Shown in pieces: positions 7,996-16,634 of a stretch of 64,000 nt of DNA. This DNA comes from Saccharothrix carnea (lineage in GTDB: Bacteria > Actinomycetota > Actinomycetes > Mycobacteriales > Pseudonocardiaceae). Position 1 is the stretch's first letter; each line of letters begins with the position of its first letter. The stretch covers positions 1-64,000 of the forward strand of contig NZ_PYAX01000021.1 of assembly GCF_003014735.1 (NCBI RefSeq), in the 5' to 3' direction. The notes beneath the pieces were generated by a model, which saw only the letters and a program-made list of their open reading frames with translations, did no database searches and was not told where the DNA came from. The position numbers and the translations under genes are program-made.

Positions 7996-8249
7996 GCCGA
8001 CCACCCGAGGGCGTCGGCGGCGATCGCGGGCAGGTAGCCGACCTGCTCACCGGTGCCGAGCCACACCACGGGCGGGTCGGTCGGCCGGACGCCCCACGAC
8101 TCGGCGTCGTCGGGGGTGCACACCACCCGCGCGAGAAGGTGCTCCATCGGGTAGCCGGGTTGGGCGGCGATCCGCAGCGGCGTGGCGGGGTCGTAGCCGG
8201 ACAGGGCGGCGATCAGGTCGCCCACGGTCTTGGGGTGTTTGTAGGTCAT
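7992..8249 (-). CDS. Small conserved hypothetical (DUF6225-like)
   Basis: 85 aa, ATG start. The segment TVGDLIAALSGYDPATPLRI with AAQPGYPMEHLLARVV is a compact alpha/beta pattern that I associate with DUF6225-type proteins common in actinobacterial accessory regions. No catalytic residues are evident. It lies 77 bp downstream of the VWA gene, is followed by two coupled small ORFs, and is part of the same - strand operon. Confidence 0.6.
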   Translation of the reverse strand: MTYKHPKTVGDLIAALSGYDPATPLRIAAQPGYPMEHLLARVVCTPDDAESWGVRPTDPPVVWLGTGEQVGYLPAIAADALGWSA

Positions 8250-8326
8250 GACGGGTCACCTCGTGGTCGTGAGTTGGTGCGCGGGGTGGGCGGTCCGGGT
8301 AGGGCGTCCCGCCCGGACCGGTGGGG

Positions 8327-10081
8327 TTAGCGGCCGGTCGCGCGCAGGGCGGCCGTGGCGGCGCGTCCGATGGCTTGGGCGGTGGCGGTGGGGCTGGTCA
8401 GCTTGTGCACGGTCACGCCGTCGAAGGGGTCGTCGCGGTCGTCGGTGGTCAGCCACAGCACGGCGCACCCGGACGCGCGCAACCGGTCGACCTGTGCGCG
8501 TCCGGCGGCGCGTTCGTCGGGTTCGTAGTGCCCGTCGGACACGATGACCAGCAGGCGTGCCGCGCCGGGGTGGGACAGTCCGAGCGCGCCGTCGAGGGCG
8601 GCGGTGGCGGCTGCGAGGTCGTGGGAGCCGTCGTCGGCCTCGAATTCGGTCACCAGGTCCGGGACGGTGCCGGGGTGGGTGATCGGGCGAACGTGCGCGC
8701 CGTAGATCACCGTGGCGGTGGTGACCGGGACGGTGGCGCGGTGCCCGGCGTGGGCGAGCATCCATGCGGTCGAGGCGACCGGGCGGCGCAGGTAGCCCAT
8801 CGAGCCGGACACGTCGCACGCGATGCCCAGCCGTAGCGGCGGGCCGGGGGTGACGAGTCGGGCGGTGCGGGTGAACGGTTCGGCGGTCACGGTCGCCCCG
8901 GCAGCGCGTTGGGCGTCGGCGGCGAGTGCGCCGCGCATCCGCAGCCGTCCCGGCGGGATCGGCGAGGTGGACTTGACCGCGACCCGTTCCCGGACTCCGG
9001 CGGTGGACAGCGCGCGGGCGAGGACACGAGAGGCGGTGCGTTCGGCGGCGGTGGGCGGGCGGGTGCCCGCCGTGGCGGTGGCACCGTAGCCCTTGGGGTT
9101 GTGGTACGCCCCGGCGAACACCGTCCGGGCGGTTGCCTCGTTGGCCTCGTGAGCGGCGTCCTCGGCGGCTTGCCGTGCCTCCGCCACAGCGGCGGGGTCC
9201 TGCGGCGGGATCTCATGCGCCACCGCGAGCGCGACGTTGGCCAACGCCTGCCCGATGGCTTGGGTCAGCGGTGAGGGCACGCCGGACGGGTCGGGGGTGC
9301 CGGACGCGTCGGGGTCCGCGCCGGGGTCGGGGTTGTCGGGGTCGGTGCCGATTGCCTGACACCACCGCCGCCCGAGGTCGATCATCGTGTCGGCGTCGTC
9401 GTCGGCGGTGTTGAGCGCTTCGCGCCACAGTCCGCGCAACTCGGTCAACAGGTCCGCGCCGAGGATGTTCTCGACCATGGCGGCGACCGGGGCGGTTTCG
9501 GTGGCGGTGAGGATGCCGCCGTCCACCCGTGCCAGCAGCAGCGCGGCGGTGTGCGCGGCGTCGGCTTTGGTCATTTGCGGTGCGCGGGCGGGGTTGGTCG
9601 CGTCGGTGTCGGCGAGGATCAGGTTGGTGGCGGACGCGCGCAACCAGCGCCGGTCGTCGGGGCGGCGGCGCACCTGCGCGGCTTCCATGCGCGGCTCTTC
9701 CAGCAGCATGGCGGCCTCTGCAACGGCGGGCGGGGTGCCCTCCGGCACGTCCCATGCGGTGTGTTTGGCGTGCCCGCACTCATGCGTGAGCAGTCCCCAC
9801 GTGGTGGCGTAGCGGGCGCGGTCGGCGAGGTTGGCGGGGTCCACGGTGGCGGGGTCCACGCCGAGGTGGGTGCCGTCGACCTCGATCAGCGCGCGGGCGG
9901 GGTAGAAACACGCCGGGGCACCGCCGCCCGCGCCGGGCGCGATGGTGACCAGCAGGTCCTCGCGGTCGGCGATGATCTCGACCTCGTCGGCGAGCGCGGT
10001 GGACAGCGTCAGCCATTCGGGGCGGGCGGGGAACACGGCGGCACCGGTCGCGTCGGGGTCGGCTACGAGGTGGGCGGTCAT
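8327..10081 (-). CDS. Zincin-like (HExxH) + VWA-domain protein
   Basis: 584 aa from ATG 10081. Near the N-terminus is HECGH (residues 100-104) inside a helix (TWGLLTHECGHAKHTAWDVP), the zinc-binding HExxH motif of metallopeptidases. The C-terminal ~170 residues form a VWA domain with an intact MIDAS start, CDVSGSMG (Asp423), and LLVIVSDGHYEPDE downstream. VWA proteins beside MoxR ATPases normally form chaperone or insertase pairs; the MoxR-type ATPase is encoded 50 bp upstream. A metalloprotease-like head on a VWA partner is less usual and suggests a substrate-processing complex. The frame extends far upstream, but this ATG gives the conserved length. Confidence 0.75.
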   Translation of the reverse strand: MTAHLVADPDATGAAVFPARPEWLTLSTALADEVEIIADREDLLVTIAPGAGGGAPACFYPARALIEVDGTHLGVDPATVDPANLADRARYATTWGLLTHECGHAKHTAWDVPEGTPPAVAEAAMLLEEPRMEAAQVRRRPDDRRWLRASATNLILADTDATNPARAPQMTKADAAHTAALLLARVDGGILTATETAPVAAMVENILGADLLTELRGLWREALNTADDDADTMIDLGRRWCQAIGTDPDNPDPGADPDASGTPDPSGVPSPLTQAIGQALANVALAVAHEIPPQDPAAVAEARQAAEDAAHEANEATARTVFAGAYHNPKGYGATATAGTRPPTAAERTASRVLARALSTAGVRERVAVKSTSPIPPGRLRMRGALAADAQRAAGATVTAEPFTRTARLVTPGPPLRLGIACDVSGSMGYLRRPVASTAWMLAHAGHRATVPVTTATVIYGAHVRPITHPGTVPDLVTEFEADDGSHDLAAATAALDGALGLSHPGAARLLVIVSDGHYEPDERAAGRAQVDRLRASGCAVLWLTTDDRDDPFDGVTVHKLTSPTATAQAIGRAATAALRATGR

Positions 10082-10131
10082 CGCGGTGTCCTTTCCGGAC
10101 GGGCGGCGTGGGTGGTCGGTGGCGGGTCGGG

Positions 10132-11340
10132 TCAGATGCGGGCACCGAGTGCCAGGGGTGCCACGGTGGTGCCGAATACGGCCTTGACGGTGGCGGCGAC
10201 GATCTCGCGGTCCTCTTCCGGCGCGATGCCCACGAGGTTCCCGGCGGCGGCTTCCGCCCCGACCACGCCCGCGATCTTCTGAAACGCGATCAGCTCCCGC
10301 AGCTGGGGTGCCCAGCCGATCTCGCCGTTGGCCTGTCGGGTGGCGAGGTTGCGCGCGACCTTGACCGCCCGCTTGTCGATCTTGAGTTGGGTCGCGAGGT
10401 CGTAGTCGGTGACCACGTGGATCTGCGCGGAGAACCGGGACGACAGGGCGTCGGTGAGGATCGCGCCGTGCACGCCGGGGTTGTGTCCGGCGACCACGTA
10501 GAACCCGGGCGCGGCATTCACGACCTCGCCGCCGTTGGCCTTGATCACGATCTGGCGGCGTCCGTCCATCGCGGGGTAGACCACGGCGAGCACGGTCGGC
10601 GGGATCAGGGTGGCGTCGTCGATGAACAGCGGCACGCCCTCGCGCATCGCGCGGACCAGCGGACCGTGGACGAACACGTAGCGGCCGTCGTCGGTCTGGG
10701 TGTACTCGCCCACGAAGTCGGCGACCGTGGTGTCCCCGTCGCCCTGAACCGTCAACAGGTCCGGGAAGGCGGCCTCGACCACCGAGGTCTTCCCCGTGCC
10801 GGGCGGTCCGTACAACAGGGCGGCGACCCCGGCGTCCCGGAACCGTTGCAGCGCGGTCACGTCCGGCATTCCGGCCAGCATCCGGGGGTGGTAGTCCATC
10901 CCGTTCGGGCGTTTCACCGGACCGGTCACCACGCGTGCCGGCCGGGTGGGGGTGCCACCCGTCCCGGACGGGGCGGGACCGGTGGGCGCGGCGGTGGGTG
11001 GCGTGGGCGTTTTCGGGCGGGGCGTGCGTGGTGGGGCGGGGGTGATCGTGGATGCGGCGGCGGACGCCGTGGTCGCGGTAGCCCGGTGGGCCAGCGGGGC
11101 GGTCGAGGCGACCTCGGCCTCCCCCCGGTCCGCCAACACTTTGCACGCGTTGCCGACCGCCCCGGACGACCGATTCAGGGTGTGCGCGATGTTGCGCGGG
11201 GTGAGTTCGGTGCCCGCGTTGTCGGCGAGAACTTTGGCGACCATCGCGCGAAGTTCGCCGTTGCCGAGTCGTTTCGGCGCGCCCGCCGGGGTGGTCGGCG
11301 TGGTGGTGGGTGCCGGGGCGGGCGGGGTGGGGGTGGTCAT
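10132..11340 (-). CDS. MoxR-type AAA+ ATPase with N-terminal winged helix
   Basis: 402 aa, ATG start. Residues ~24-80 are a winged-helix domain like the second domain of the protein at 4237-4785. A Pro/Thr-rich linker (~82-140) leads to an AAA+ domain: Walker A GPPGTGKTS (178-186), Walker B VPLFIDDATLIPP, sensor region VVAGHNPGVHGAILTDALSS followed by RFSAQIHV. The fold is of the MoxR/CbbQ type, which remodels metal- or cofactor-dependent partners together with VWA proteins. The VWA partner follows 50 bp downstream. Fusion to a DNA-binding domain suggests action on DNA or self-regulation rather than classic cofactor insertion. Confidence 0.8.
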   Translation of the reverse strand: MTTPTPPAPAPTTTPTTPAGAPKRLGNGELRAMVAKVLADNAGTELTPRNIAHTLNRSSGAVGNACKVLADRGEAEVASTAPLAHRATATTASAAASTITPAPPRTPRPKTPTPPTAAPTGPAPSGTGGTPTRPARVVTGPVKRPNGMDYHPRMLAGMPDVTALQRFRDAGVAALLYGPPGTGKTSVVEAAFPDLLTVQGDGDTTVADFVGEYTQTDDGRYVFVHGPLVRAMREGVPLFIDDATLIPPTVLAVVYPAMDGRRQIVIKANGGEVVNAAPGFYVVAGHNPGVHGAILTDALSSRFSAQIHVVTDYDLATQLKIDKRAVKVARNLATRQANGEIGWAPQLRELIAFQKIAGVVGAEAAAGNLVGIAPEEDREIVAATVKAVFGTTVAPLALGARI

Positions 11341-11376
11341 CGCGGGCGTTCCTTTCGGGTGTGCGGGGGCGGCGGG

Positions 11377-11535
11377 TCAGGCGGCGAGCGGGGACTCGGT
11401 GGCGTCGGCGGCGGTTTGGTGCCGTTCGGCGTCGGCGTCCGCCGCGTCCGGGGTGGCGTGGTCCGCCGACCATCCGCAGCAGCAAAACGCGGTGGCGGTT
11501 CCGTCGTCATTCGTCACGGTGTCGGCGTAACACAT
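11377..11535 (-). CDS. Small Cys-rich protein, first gene of the MoxR operon
   Basis: 52 aa from ATG 11535, chosen because GGGGAG lies 7 bases upstream; a longer TTG-started form reaching 11643 is possible. It begins MCYADTVTNDDGT and contains FCCCGWSADHAT, a Cys cluster that could bind metal. It is 36 bp before the MoxR gene. Function unknown. Confidence 0.5.
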   Translation of the reverse strand: MCYADTVTNDDGTATAFCCCGWSADHATPDAADADAERHQTAADATESPLAA

Positions 11536-12310
11536 AATCGGCTCCCCGTTTTCGACATGGCTCGCGCCGGGCGTGGTATTCGGTGTGGTTTCCGGTTCCC
11601 CCGGCGGCAATTCAATTATGACTCTGCCCCGCGCGTCATGCAACAGGTTTGGCAGCTCATTTTCAAGACTCTTTTCGGTCGGCCGCCGTTGTCGTCATTC
11701 CGCGAATTGGACCAGCGCGCGCCCGCACATTTTCGACCGGAACGCCAAGATGTTTCCGCAGGTCAAAGAGCGCAACGGGCAGCAGGAGGTGAATAGGCGG
11801 CGAGAGCCGGAGACGCGTAAGGAATCAAAAGAAAGGAGTTTGGGGACATAAGGAAGGGGTGAATTAAGCCAGAAAGAACGCGGTCAAGAGACAGGGGTGA
11901 CGACAGTCAGACAGGGCAGGTAGCCGGTCGCCAGTCCGCCCCGATGTGTTCACCGGCTTGTAGCCAAGCGAGTCTGGGATACCAGCGGATCCCCCTGCGA
12001 GTCCTCTGACCGGCGTCTTTGCTGGCTGGAGGGGGTGGCGCTCTAACAGGATCCCCAACCTGATCCCCAATGTGATCCCCCGTATGAACCTCCAACGGAA
12101 GTGACCGTACGCGCTGTCGATCTCCACCCCAGCTACACAGCGTGACATCTCATCGGAGTGGGGCTGACCTGTGCCAGGGCAGGCGGTGAGTGACGGAGCG
12201 GTCGCGCTGAGCAGGCACGATCGCCTCGACGGCAGGCTCGGGGAGGAGCCTGCCGCAAGACGTGACGAGCGGGCGCAGTGGAGGTCCGGTCAGCGCACAC
12301 GGGGAGGCCG
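11536..12310. other. Regulatory gap upstream of the MoxR operon
   Basis: 775 bp with lower GC than the flanks and no gene I can support. It should contain the promoter of the - strand operon and that of the + strand HxlR gene. A purine-rich tract (11760-11870) and the phased GATCCCC repeats at 12050-12080 are the only structure seen. Confidence 0.5.
12050..12080 (+). repeat. Three GATCCCC boxes phased at 12 bp
   Basis: GATCCCC occurs at 12050-12056, 12062-12068 and 12074-12080, exactly 12 bp apart; a further copy stands at 11988-11994. Phased short direct repeats are typical of iterons or stacked operator sites. Confidence 0.6.
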
Positions 12311-12724
12311 GTGACGGAGCGAGACGACAGGGTCCTTCGTGGACTGTATGACCTGAAGAACCTTTTCGGGGACAAGTAGGTGCCCGCCATCCTGGTGGCT
12401 CCGGGACGGCCGCTGTATCGGGTAGAGATTCTTTCCACGGTCAACTCGGATTCCATCGACGAGATTTGGGTGGACAAGCACGTTGTACTGCATGATAGCA
12501 TTCTGGCGCGCACATTGAAAAAGATGCGTGAACAGGGTCTCATCGTCCGCGAGAGTTGCGATAAGTCTTTTCCGTCGGAAGTCGCGTACTCGTTGACCCC
12601 GGCGGTCGCCGAGGTGTTGACGCTGGCAGAGCCTCTGATCGAGTGGACTCGTATCCATCCGGATTTGCTCTCTCGGGCGCAAGCGCACAGCCGTCACAGT
12701 GGTGCGGAGGGCCATTCTCGATGA
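12311..12724 (+). pseudogene. HxlR-family regulator interrupted by an amber codon
   Basis: From GTG 12311 (GGGGAGG just upstream) the frame reads VTERDDRVLRGLYDLKNLFG then GDK-TAG-VPAILV. In HxlR proteins this place is GDKW, so the TAG at 12377-12379 replaces the conserved Trp codon TGG by a single base change. After it, the winged helix continues intact (RPLYRVEILSTV, LARTLKKMREQGLIVRES, VAYSLTPAVAEVL). A GTG immediately after the TAG (12380) could restart translation, giving a 114-aa protein lacking the first helix. It is probably a recent pseudogene, a truncated but active form, or a read-through case. Confidence 0.7.
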
Positions 12725-12781
12725 TGTCGTGGATCTCGACTTTCCGGCCGGTGACGGCCGGTTCCACTCCGCCGGACGTCG

Positions 12782-12829
12782 CCCTCGTGCCGGCGGCGGC
12801 GTCGGGTGACCCGACGCCGCGCACGAGGG
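12782..12829. terminator. Long stem-loop between convergent genes
   Basis: CCCTCGTGC (12782-12790) pairs with GCACGAGGG (12821-12829), and inside it GCGTCGGG (12799-12806) pairs with CCCGACGC (12810-12817). It lies between the HxlR gene (+) and the end of the Tad locus (-), so it is likely a bidirectional terminator. Confidence 0.7.
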
Positions 12830-12841
12830 TGCCTGCGGGGT

Positions 12842-15800
12842 TCATCCGGCTCGGCTGCGCCCGCGGTCGGCTCGCCCCGGCTCGCCGGGTGCGTCGTGGC
12901 GGCGACGTAGCCGGTCGGCCAGGTCGACGGTCTGGTGCGTGGGTCGGTCGTCGATCTCGGCGAGCCGTGTGGTCAGCAGGGTCAGGGTGCGTGGGATGGC
13001 GTCGAGCTGTCCGAGGCGTTCCTGCAGTCGCATGATGTCGCGGTAGATCAGTTCGTTGTGCGGGTCGAACGCGCGTGCGATTTCGAGCAGGTCCAGCGTC
13101 TGTTGTGGGTCGTGTTCGACCAGGGCGCGGGCCAGGGCGGCGACGGCGTCGATGGCGTCGCGGCGGATGGCCTCGCGTGCGGTCTCGATCCAGTCGGTGG
13201 AAAGCCCGTCGGCCAGGGGGCCGGTGTAGCTGTCGACGATCCGCCGGTACGCCTCGACGCGATCGGCGTCGGTGACGGCGGCGCGGCGGGCGGCCACGGC
13301 GGCGGCGAAGTGGTGGTAGTCGACCTCCACCAGTTCGAGGTCCAGCCGGTAGCGGCCTTCACCGACCACCACGAGGTCGGACAACGCGTTGCCGGTTGCG
13401 GCGGCCAGGGCGCGGCGTAGACGCGAGAGCGCGGTGTTCATCGCGTTGGTGGTCCGCTCCGGTGGGCTCGTGGCCCACAGGGCGGCGACGAGCGCCTCTC
13501 GGCTGGCGCCGTCGGGGTGCAGCGCCAGGAAGACCAGCAGTTCGCGCAGGCGTGGCTGGAACGCGGAGGTGATCTCGCGTTCGGCGGCCTCGTCGTCGGG
13601 TGTTGCCGGCGCGGGACGCCAGCACACCCGCGGCGGCCCGAGCACGCTGACGCGCAACGGCGCGGACGACACCTCGCGCGACTCTGCGGAGCCCTGTGGC
13701 GGGCTCCCCGCCGGCCGACCGTGCCGGTGCCCTTCAGCCGTGTTCCGGGTTGCGTGGTCGGCGTCGTGGCGAACAGGCTGGACGGGACGCAGCCGAAGAC
13801 CGGGTGACGTCGCGGGCGCGGGCTCCGGGCGCAGGATCTCCAGCTGACCATCGCCTCGCCGGTCGTCATTGCTGAGAGCTGCCCACAGCTCCGGGTCCGT
13901 GTCGGCGACCGGTGCCTGGGTCGTGCCCACGGCGAGCATGTCCTCGCCGACCGTGTCTCCGCGATCGGCGGTGCTCGCGCCGCGGTCCACCACGGTGTCC
14001 ACGGGCTCGACGGTGACGAAATCGTCCACGACGATGTGAGGACGCGGCACGACAGCCGGATGCGGTTCGTCGCCGGCGGTATCAGTGAACTCGGGCTCGT
14101 CGCCCGGGTCGGCGTGACGCAGCAGGTCCAGCAGGTCGGCGAGGTGGTCGTCACCCAGCCCGAACACGCGCGCGCCGCGCAGCGGCTCGCCGAGGCCTGG
14201 GCTGGTGGTGGAGATCGTGCCGTCGCCGCGGACGTAGGCGGTCAACCCGGCGCTCCACTGGCCCAGCAGCAGCCCGGTCACGCCGACGGTCGAGCCGTTG
14301 TCCAACACCGCCTGCAGCCTGCGGGCCTGACGGCCGGGTGCGCGGGCAGCCAGCACAACAGGCCCCCACGGTCGACCGGTGAGCGGGAGCCGGCCGACGC
14401 GCACCAGGGTCTCGGATTCCAGCATGTCCAGCGCGGCGTCGAGATCGGCTGCCACCCGCACACCCGCCGGCAACGGTGCCTGCGCCACGCGCCTGCCGAA
14501 CAGCACCGCGAGGTCGTCGGCTGGCACGACGACCGTGGCCCGCCTGTGCGTGGCGGTGAAAGCCGTGCTGAGGATGGTCACGAGTAGCGCACGGACCGCG
14601 GCGGGAGCACCCGCGCCAAGCAGGCCGAGGCCGTGCGCGGCGGCCAGGTCCACGGCGATCTCGCGGCCGTCCCGCACACCGACCGGCAGGACCGGCGCTT
14701 GGTCGTCGGGGACGTCGTCGGCGTCGGTATGGGTGCCGAGTACGAGCGGCGATGCCGGTGCGTGTGGTGGGCGCCGGCCCGGCCAGTCCAGGTCCACGTC
14801 GTCGTCGGTGCCGGTGTCGTCGTGGTCGTGGTCGGCGCGCAGGTGCGCCAGGCGCAGCTGGTAGACGACCGGGGCGACGGGCAGGTCGCTGCGGTCGCCG
14901 CTGCCTGGCTGGTATCGGCGTCGGTTCCGCCGACGGGCCGCGACCAGGGCGGCGCTGACCGCTGCGGCCAGACCAAGACCGACGAACAGTTCCTCGCCCC
15001 AGCTGATCCCCGGCTCGCCCACCGCGTCTGTGCTCGGCGGCGCCTGGGCCGCCGGTGGAACCTGAGTGATCGGTGCGGTCTGAGTGGTCGGTGGGGCTTC
15101 AGCGGAGACGGGCGGCCGCGTTGTGGAGGAGGCCGGAGTCGTCGTGCTGCTGGGTGGCGGCTCGGGTGCAGGGGGTGGGGTCGCCGGTGGTGGCACCGGG
15201 GCGGTGGGTGGTCGGGAGGTGACGGTGGCGTCGTCGGGCAGGGTCATCTCCTCGCCGGGGAAGATCAGGCCCGGGCGGGTGAAGGTGCCACCATTCGGTT
15301 GGGGTTTGCCCTTGTTGAGCGTGTAGATCTCCGGCCAGCGGTTGCCGTCGCCGAGGGTGCGTTCGGACATCCACCACAGCGAGTCGTACACGCCGGTGTC
15401 GGGGTTGTACGCAAGCACCACGGCGGACTTCACGTGGCCAGGCGGGTCGACCATCCCGGTCGTCTCGTGGTGATACGGCATGCTGTGGACGGCCGGTCGC
15501 ACCACGGTGCACTCCCCTTGTTCGGCGGGCGTGCTCCAGGCGGGAGCCGTAGCCACCACCTCAGTCGCGGCACCGTCCGCAGCGGCTGGGTCCAAGGCTG
15601 GCAGGCCGGAGCGTTGACCGAGGATGGAGATCAGGACCGCGCCGACGAGCACGGCCGCGATCCGGTGCACCGGTCCGGCCGCCGACAGGTCGGGCATCTC
15701 CGCGTCGCGGGCGATCTCGACCGCGCAGCGGGCGATGTCGAGGGCGAAGACCGCCCACACGAGCCAGGTCAGGCAGGCGAGGAATTCCAGCAGGAACGTC

Positions 15801-16054
15801 GTGGTCATCGGGCCGAGCAGGACATCCTGGGCTTCCGTCCAGGAGGGCAGGTGGTCTGGCAGCGGCCAGCCGACGAAGTGCGTCAACGCCCACGGCAACC
15901 CGGCCAGCAGGGCGAGCAGGACTGCCGCCGCCAGCAGCCCGCGCACCAGCCTCCCGAGCACTCCGAGCACCCGCCCGGCGCCATGGCGGAACCGGCCTCG
16001 CGTTCGCGGCGGCCGATGCGGCTTGCGGCGGGAGGGATGCGGTGATGCGGCCAT
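12842..16054 (-). CDS. Membrane LysM-type + BTAD transcriptional-activation-domain protein
   Basis: 1070 aa. The N-terminus has membrane segments at about 37-60, 80-105 and 130-150. A LysM-like region (~235-285) reads RTLGDGNRWPEIYTLNKGKP and ends at FPGEEMTLP. A Pro/Thr-rich spacer and a further hydrophobic segment (~352-368) follow. The C-terminal ~250 residues are a BTAD domain with a winged helix (ELLVFLALHPDGASREALVA, NAMNTALSRLRRAL) as in SARP regulators, but with no nucleotide-binding module. This architecture recurs beside actinobacterial Tad loci. It could link cell-wall or pilus state to transcription; that is inference. It is the last gene of the locus. Confidence 0.78.
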   Translation of the reverse strand: MAASPHPSRRKPHRPPRTRGRFRHGAGRVLGVLGRLVRGLLAAAVLLALLAGLPWALTHFVGWPLPDHLPSWTEAQDVLLGPMTTTFLLEFLACLTWLVWAVFALDIARCAVEIARDAEMPDLSAAGPVHRIAAVLVGAVLISILGQRSGLPALDPAAADGAATEVVATAPAWSTPAEQGECTVVRPAVHSMPYHHETTGMVDPPGHVKSAVVLAYNPDTGVYDSLWWMSERTLGDGNRWPEIYTLNKGKPQPNGGTFTRPGLIFPGEEMTLPDDATVTSRPPTAPVPPPATPPPAPEPPPSSTTTPASSTTRPPVSAEAPPTTQTAPITQVPPAAQAPPSTDAVGEPGISWGEELFVGLGLAAAVSAALVAARRRNRRRYQPGSGDRSDLPVAPVVYQLRLAHLRADHDHDDTGTDDDVDLDWPGRRPPHAPASPLVLGTHTDADDVPDDQAPVLPVGVRDGREIAVDLAAAHGLGLLGAGAPAAVRALLVTILSTAFTATHRRATVVVPADDLAVLFGRRVAQAPLPAGVRVAADLDAALDMLESETLVRVGRLPLTGRPWGPVVLAARAPGRQARRLQAVLDNGSTVGVTGLLLGQWSAGLTAYVRGDGTISTTSPGLGEPLRGARVFGLGDDHLADLLDLLRHADPGDEPEFTDTAGDEPHPAVVPRPHIVVDDFVTVEPVDTVVDRGASTADRGDTVGEDMLAVGTTQAPVADTDPELWAALSNDDRRGDGQLEILRPEPAPATSPGLRLRPVQPVRHDADHATRNTAEGHRHGRPAGSPPQGSAESREVSSAPLRVSVLGPPRVCWRPAPATPDDEAAEREITSAFQPRLRELLVFLALHPDGASREALVAALWATSPPERTTNAMNTALSRLRRALAAATGNALSDLVVVGEGRYRLDLELVEVDYHHFAAAVAARRAAVTDADRVEAYRRIVDSYTGPLADGLSTDWIETAREAIRRDAIDAVAALARALVEHDPQQTLDLLEIARAFDPHNELIYRDIMRLQERLGQLDAIPRTLTLLTTRLAEIDDRPTHQTVDLADRLRRRHDAPGEPGRADRGRSRAG

Positions 16055-16163
16055 GACGTGCTCGTTTCCTCAGAACTGGACGTGTTCGCTCCTCCGCCCG
16101 GTCACACGGCTGTGATGAGCGGGGTTATAGGCGAACCCGCGGGCGGCGCGAGCGCGGGCACGG

Positions 16164-16583
16164 TCAGCTCGCGTGGGCGATGATCGGCTCGCGCTTGTCC
16201 AGCCCGGCAGCGGTCGAGCCCTCGCGCGAGTTGGTCCTCTGCTCGGGTGTCGCTGTCCTCGGTCCGGGGAGGGAGCGCGTATCACCCGGTGCGCCGGTCG
16301 CCGTCTTCTTGCGCTTGCCGCGGCCGGGCTTGCGCCCCTCGATCCACCCGGTGAGGTCGGATGGTTTGAGGTCGGTGAACGCAGCCAGCTCGTCGACGTC
16401 GATGACGTCCTGGGCGTCGGCGAGCACGTCGCCGAGCTCACGCTCCACTTCGGCGAGCTGCTCGACGATCGCGGCTCGGCGCCCCGCGAGTTCGCCGACC
16501 TGCTGCGCGGCGGCGGCTCGGCGTGCGCTGCGGGCGGTGTCGGCCTCTTCGACGCGCCGGCGGATCTCTTCGGGTGTTGCCAT
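16164..16583 (-). CDS. Coiled-coil protein of the Tad locus
   Basis: 139 aa, ATG start. Residues 1-55 form a charged coiled coil (RRRVEEADTARSARRAAAAQ, VEQLAEVERELGDVL). Then comes DVDELAAFTDLKPSDLTGWI, which resembles a short DNA-binding or adaptor helix pair, and a basic tail (GRKPGRGKRKK). It lies between the TadG-like gene and the LysM-BTAD gene on the same strand. Function unknown. Confidence 0.6.
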   Translation of the reverse strand: MATPEEIRRRVEEADTARSARRAAAAQQVGELAGRRAAIVEQLAEVERELGDVLADAQDVIDVDELAAFTDLKPSDLTGWIEGRKPGRGKRKKTATGAPGDTRSLPGPRTATPEQRTNSREGSTAAGLDKREPIIAHAS

Positions 16584-16634
16584 GCTGCTGTCCCTTCTCT
16601 GCGACGGGCGTGTTCACGACGGGCGCGGGTGTGG

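Noticed and set aside
9551-11796. Long + strand open frames opposite the VWA and MoxR genes
   Set aside because: They are Gly/Arg/Val-rich mirror frames of high-GC coding sequence on the - strand, without motifs or ribosome sites.
11864-12148. Open frame on - strand in the regulatory gap
   Set aside because: No ribosome site, no recognisable fold, and it covers the phased GATCCCC boxes.
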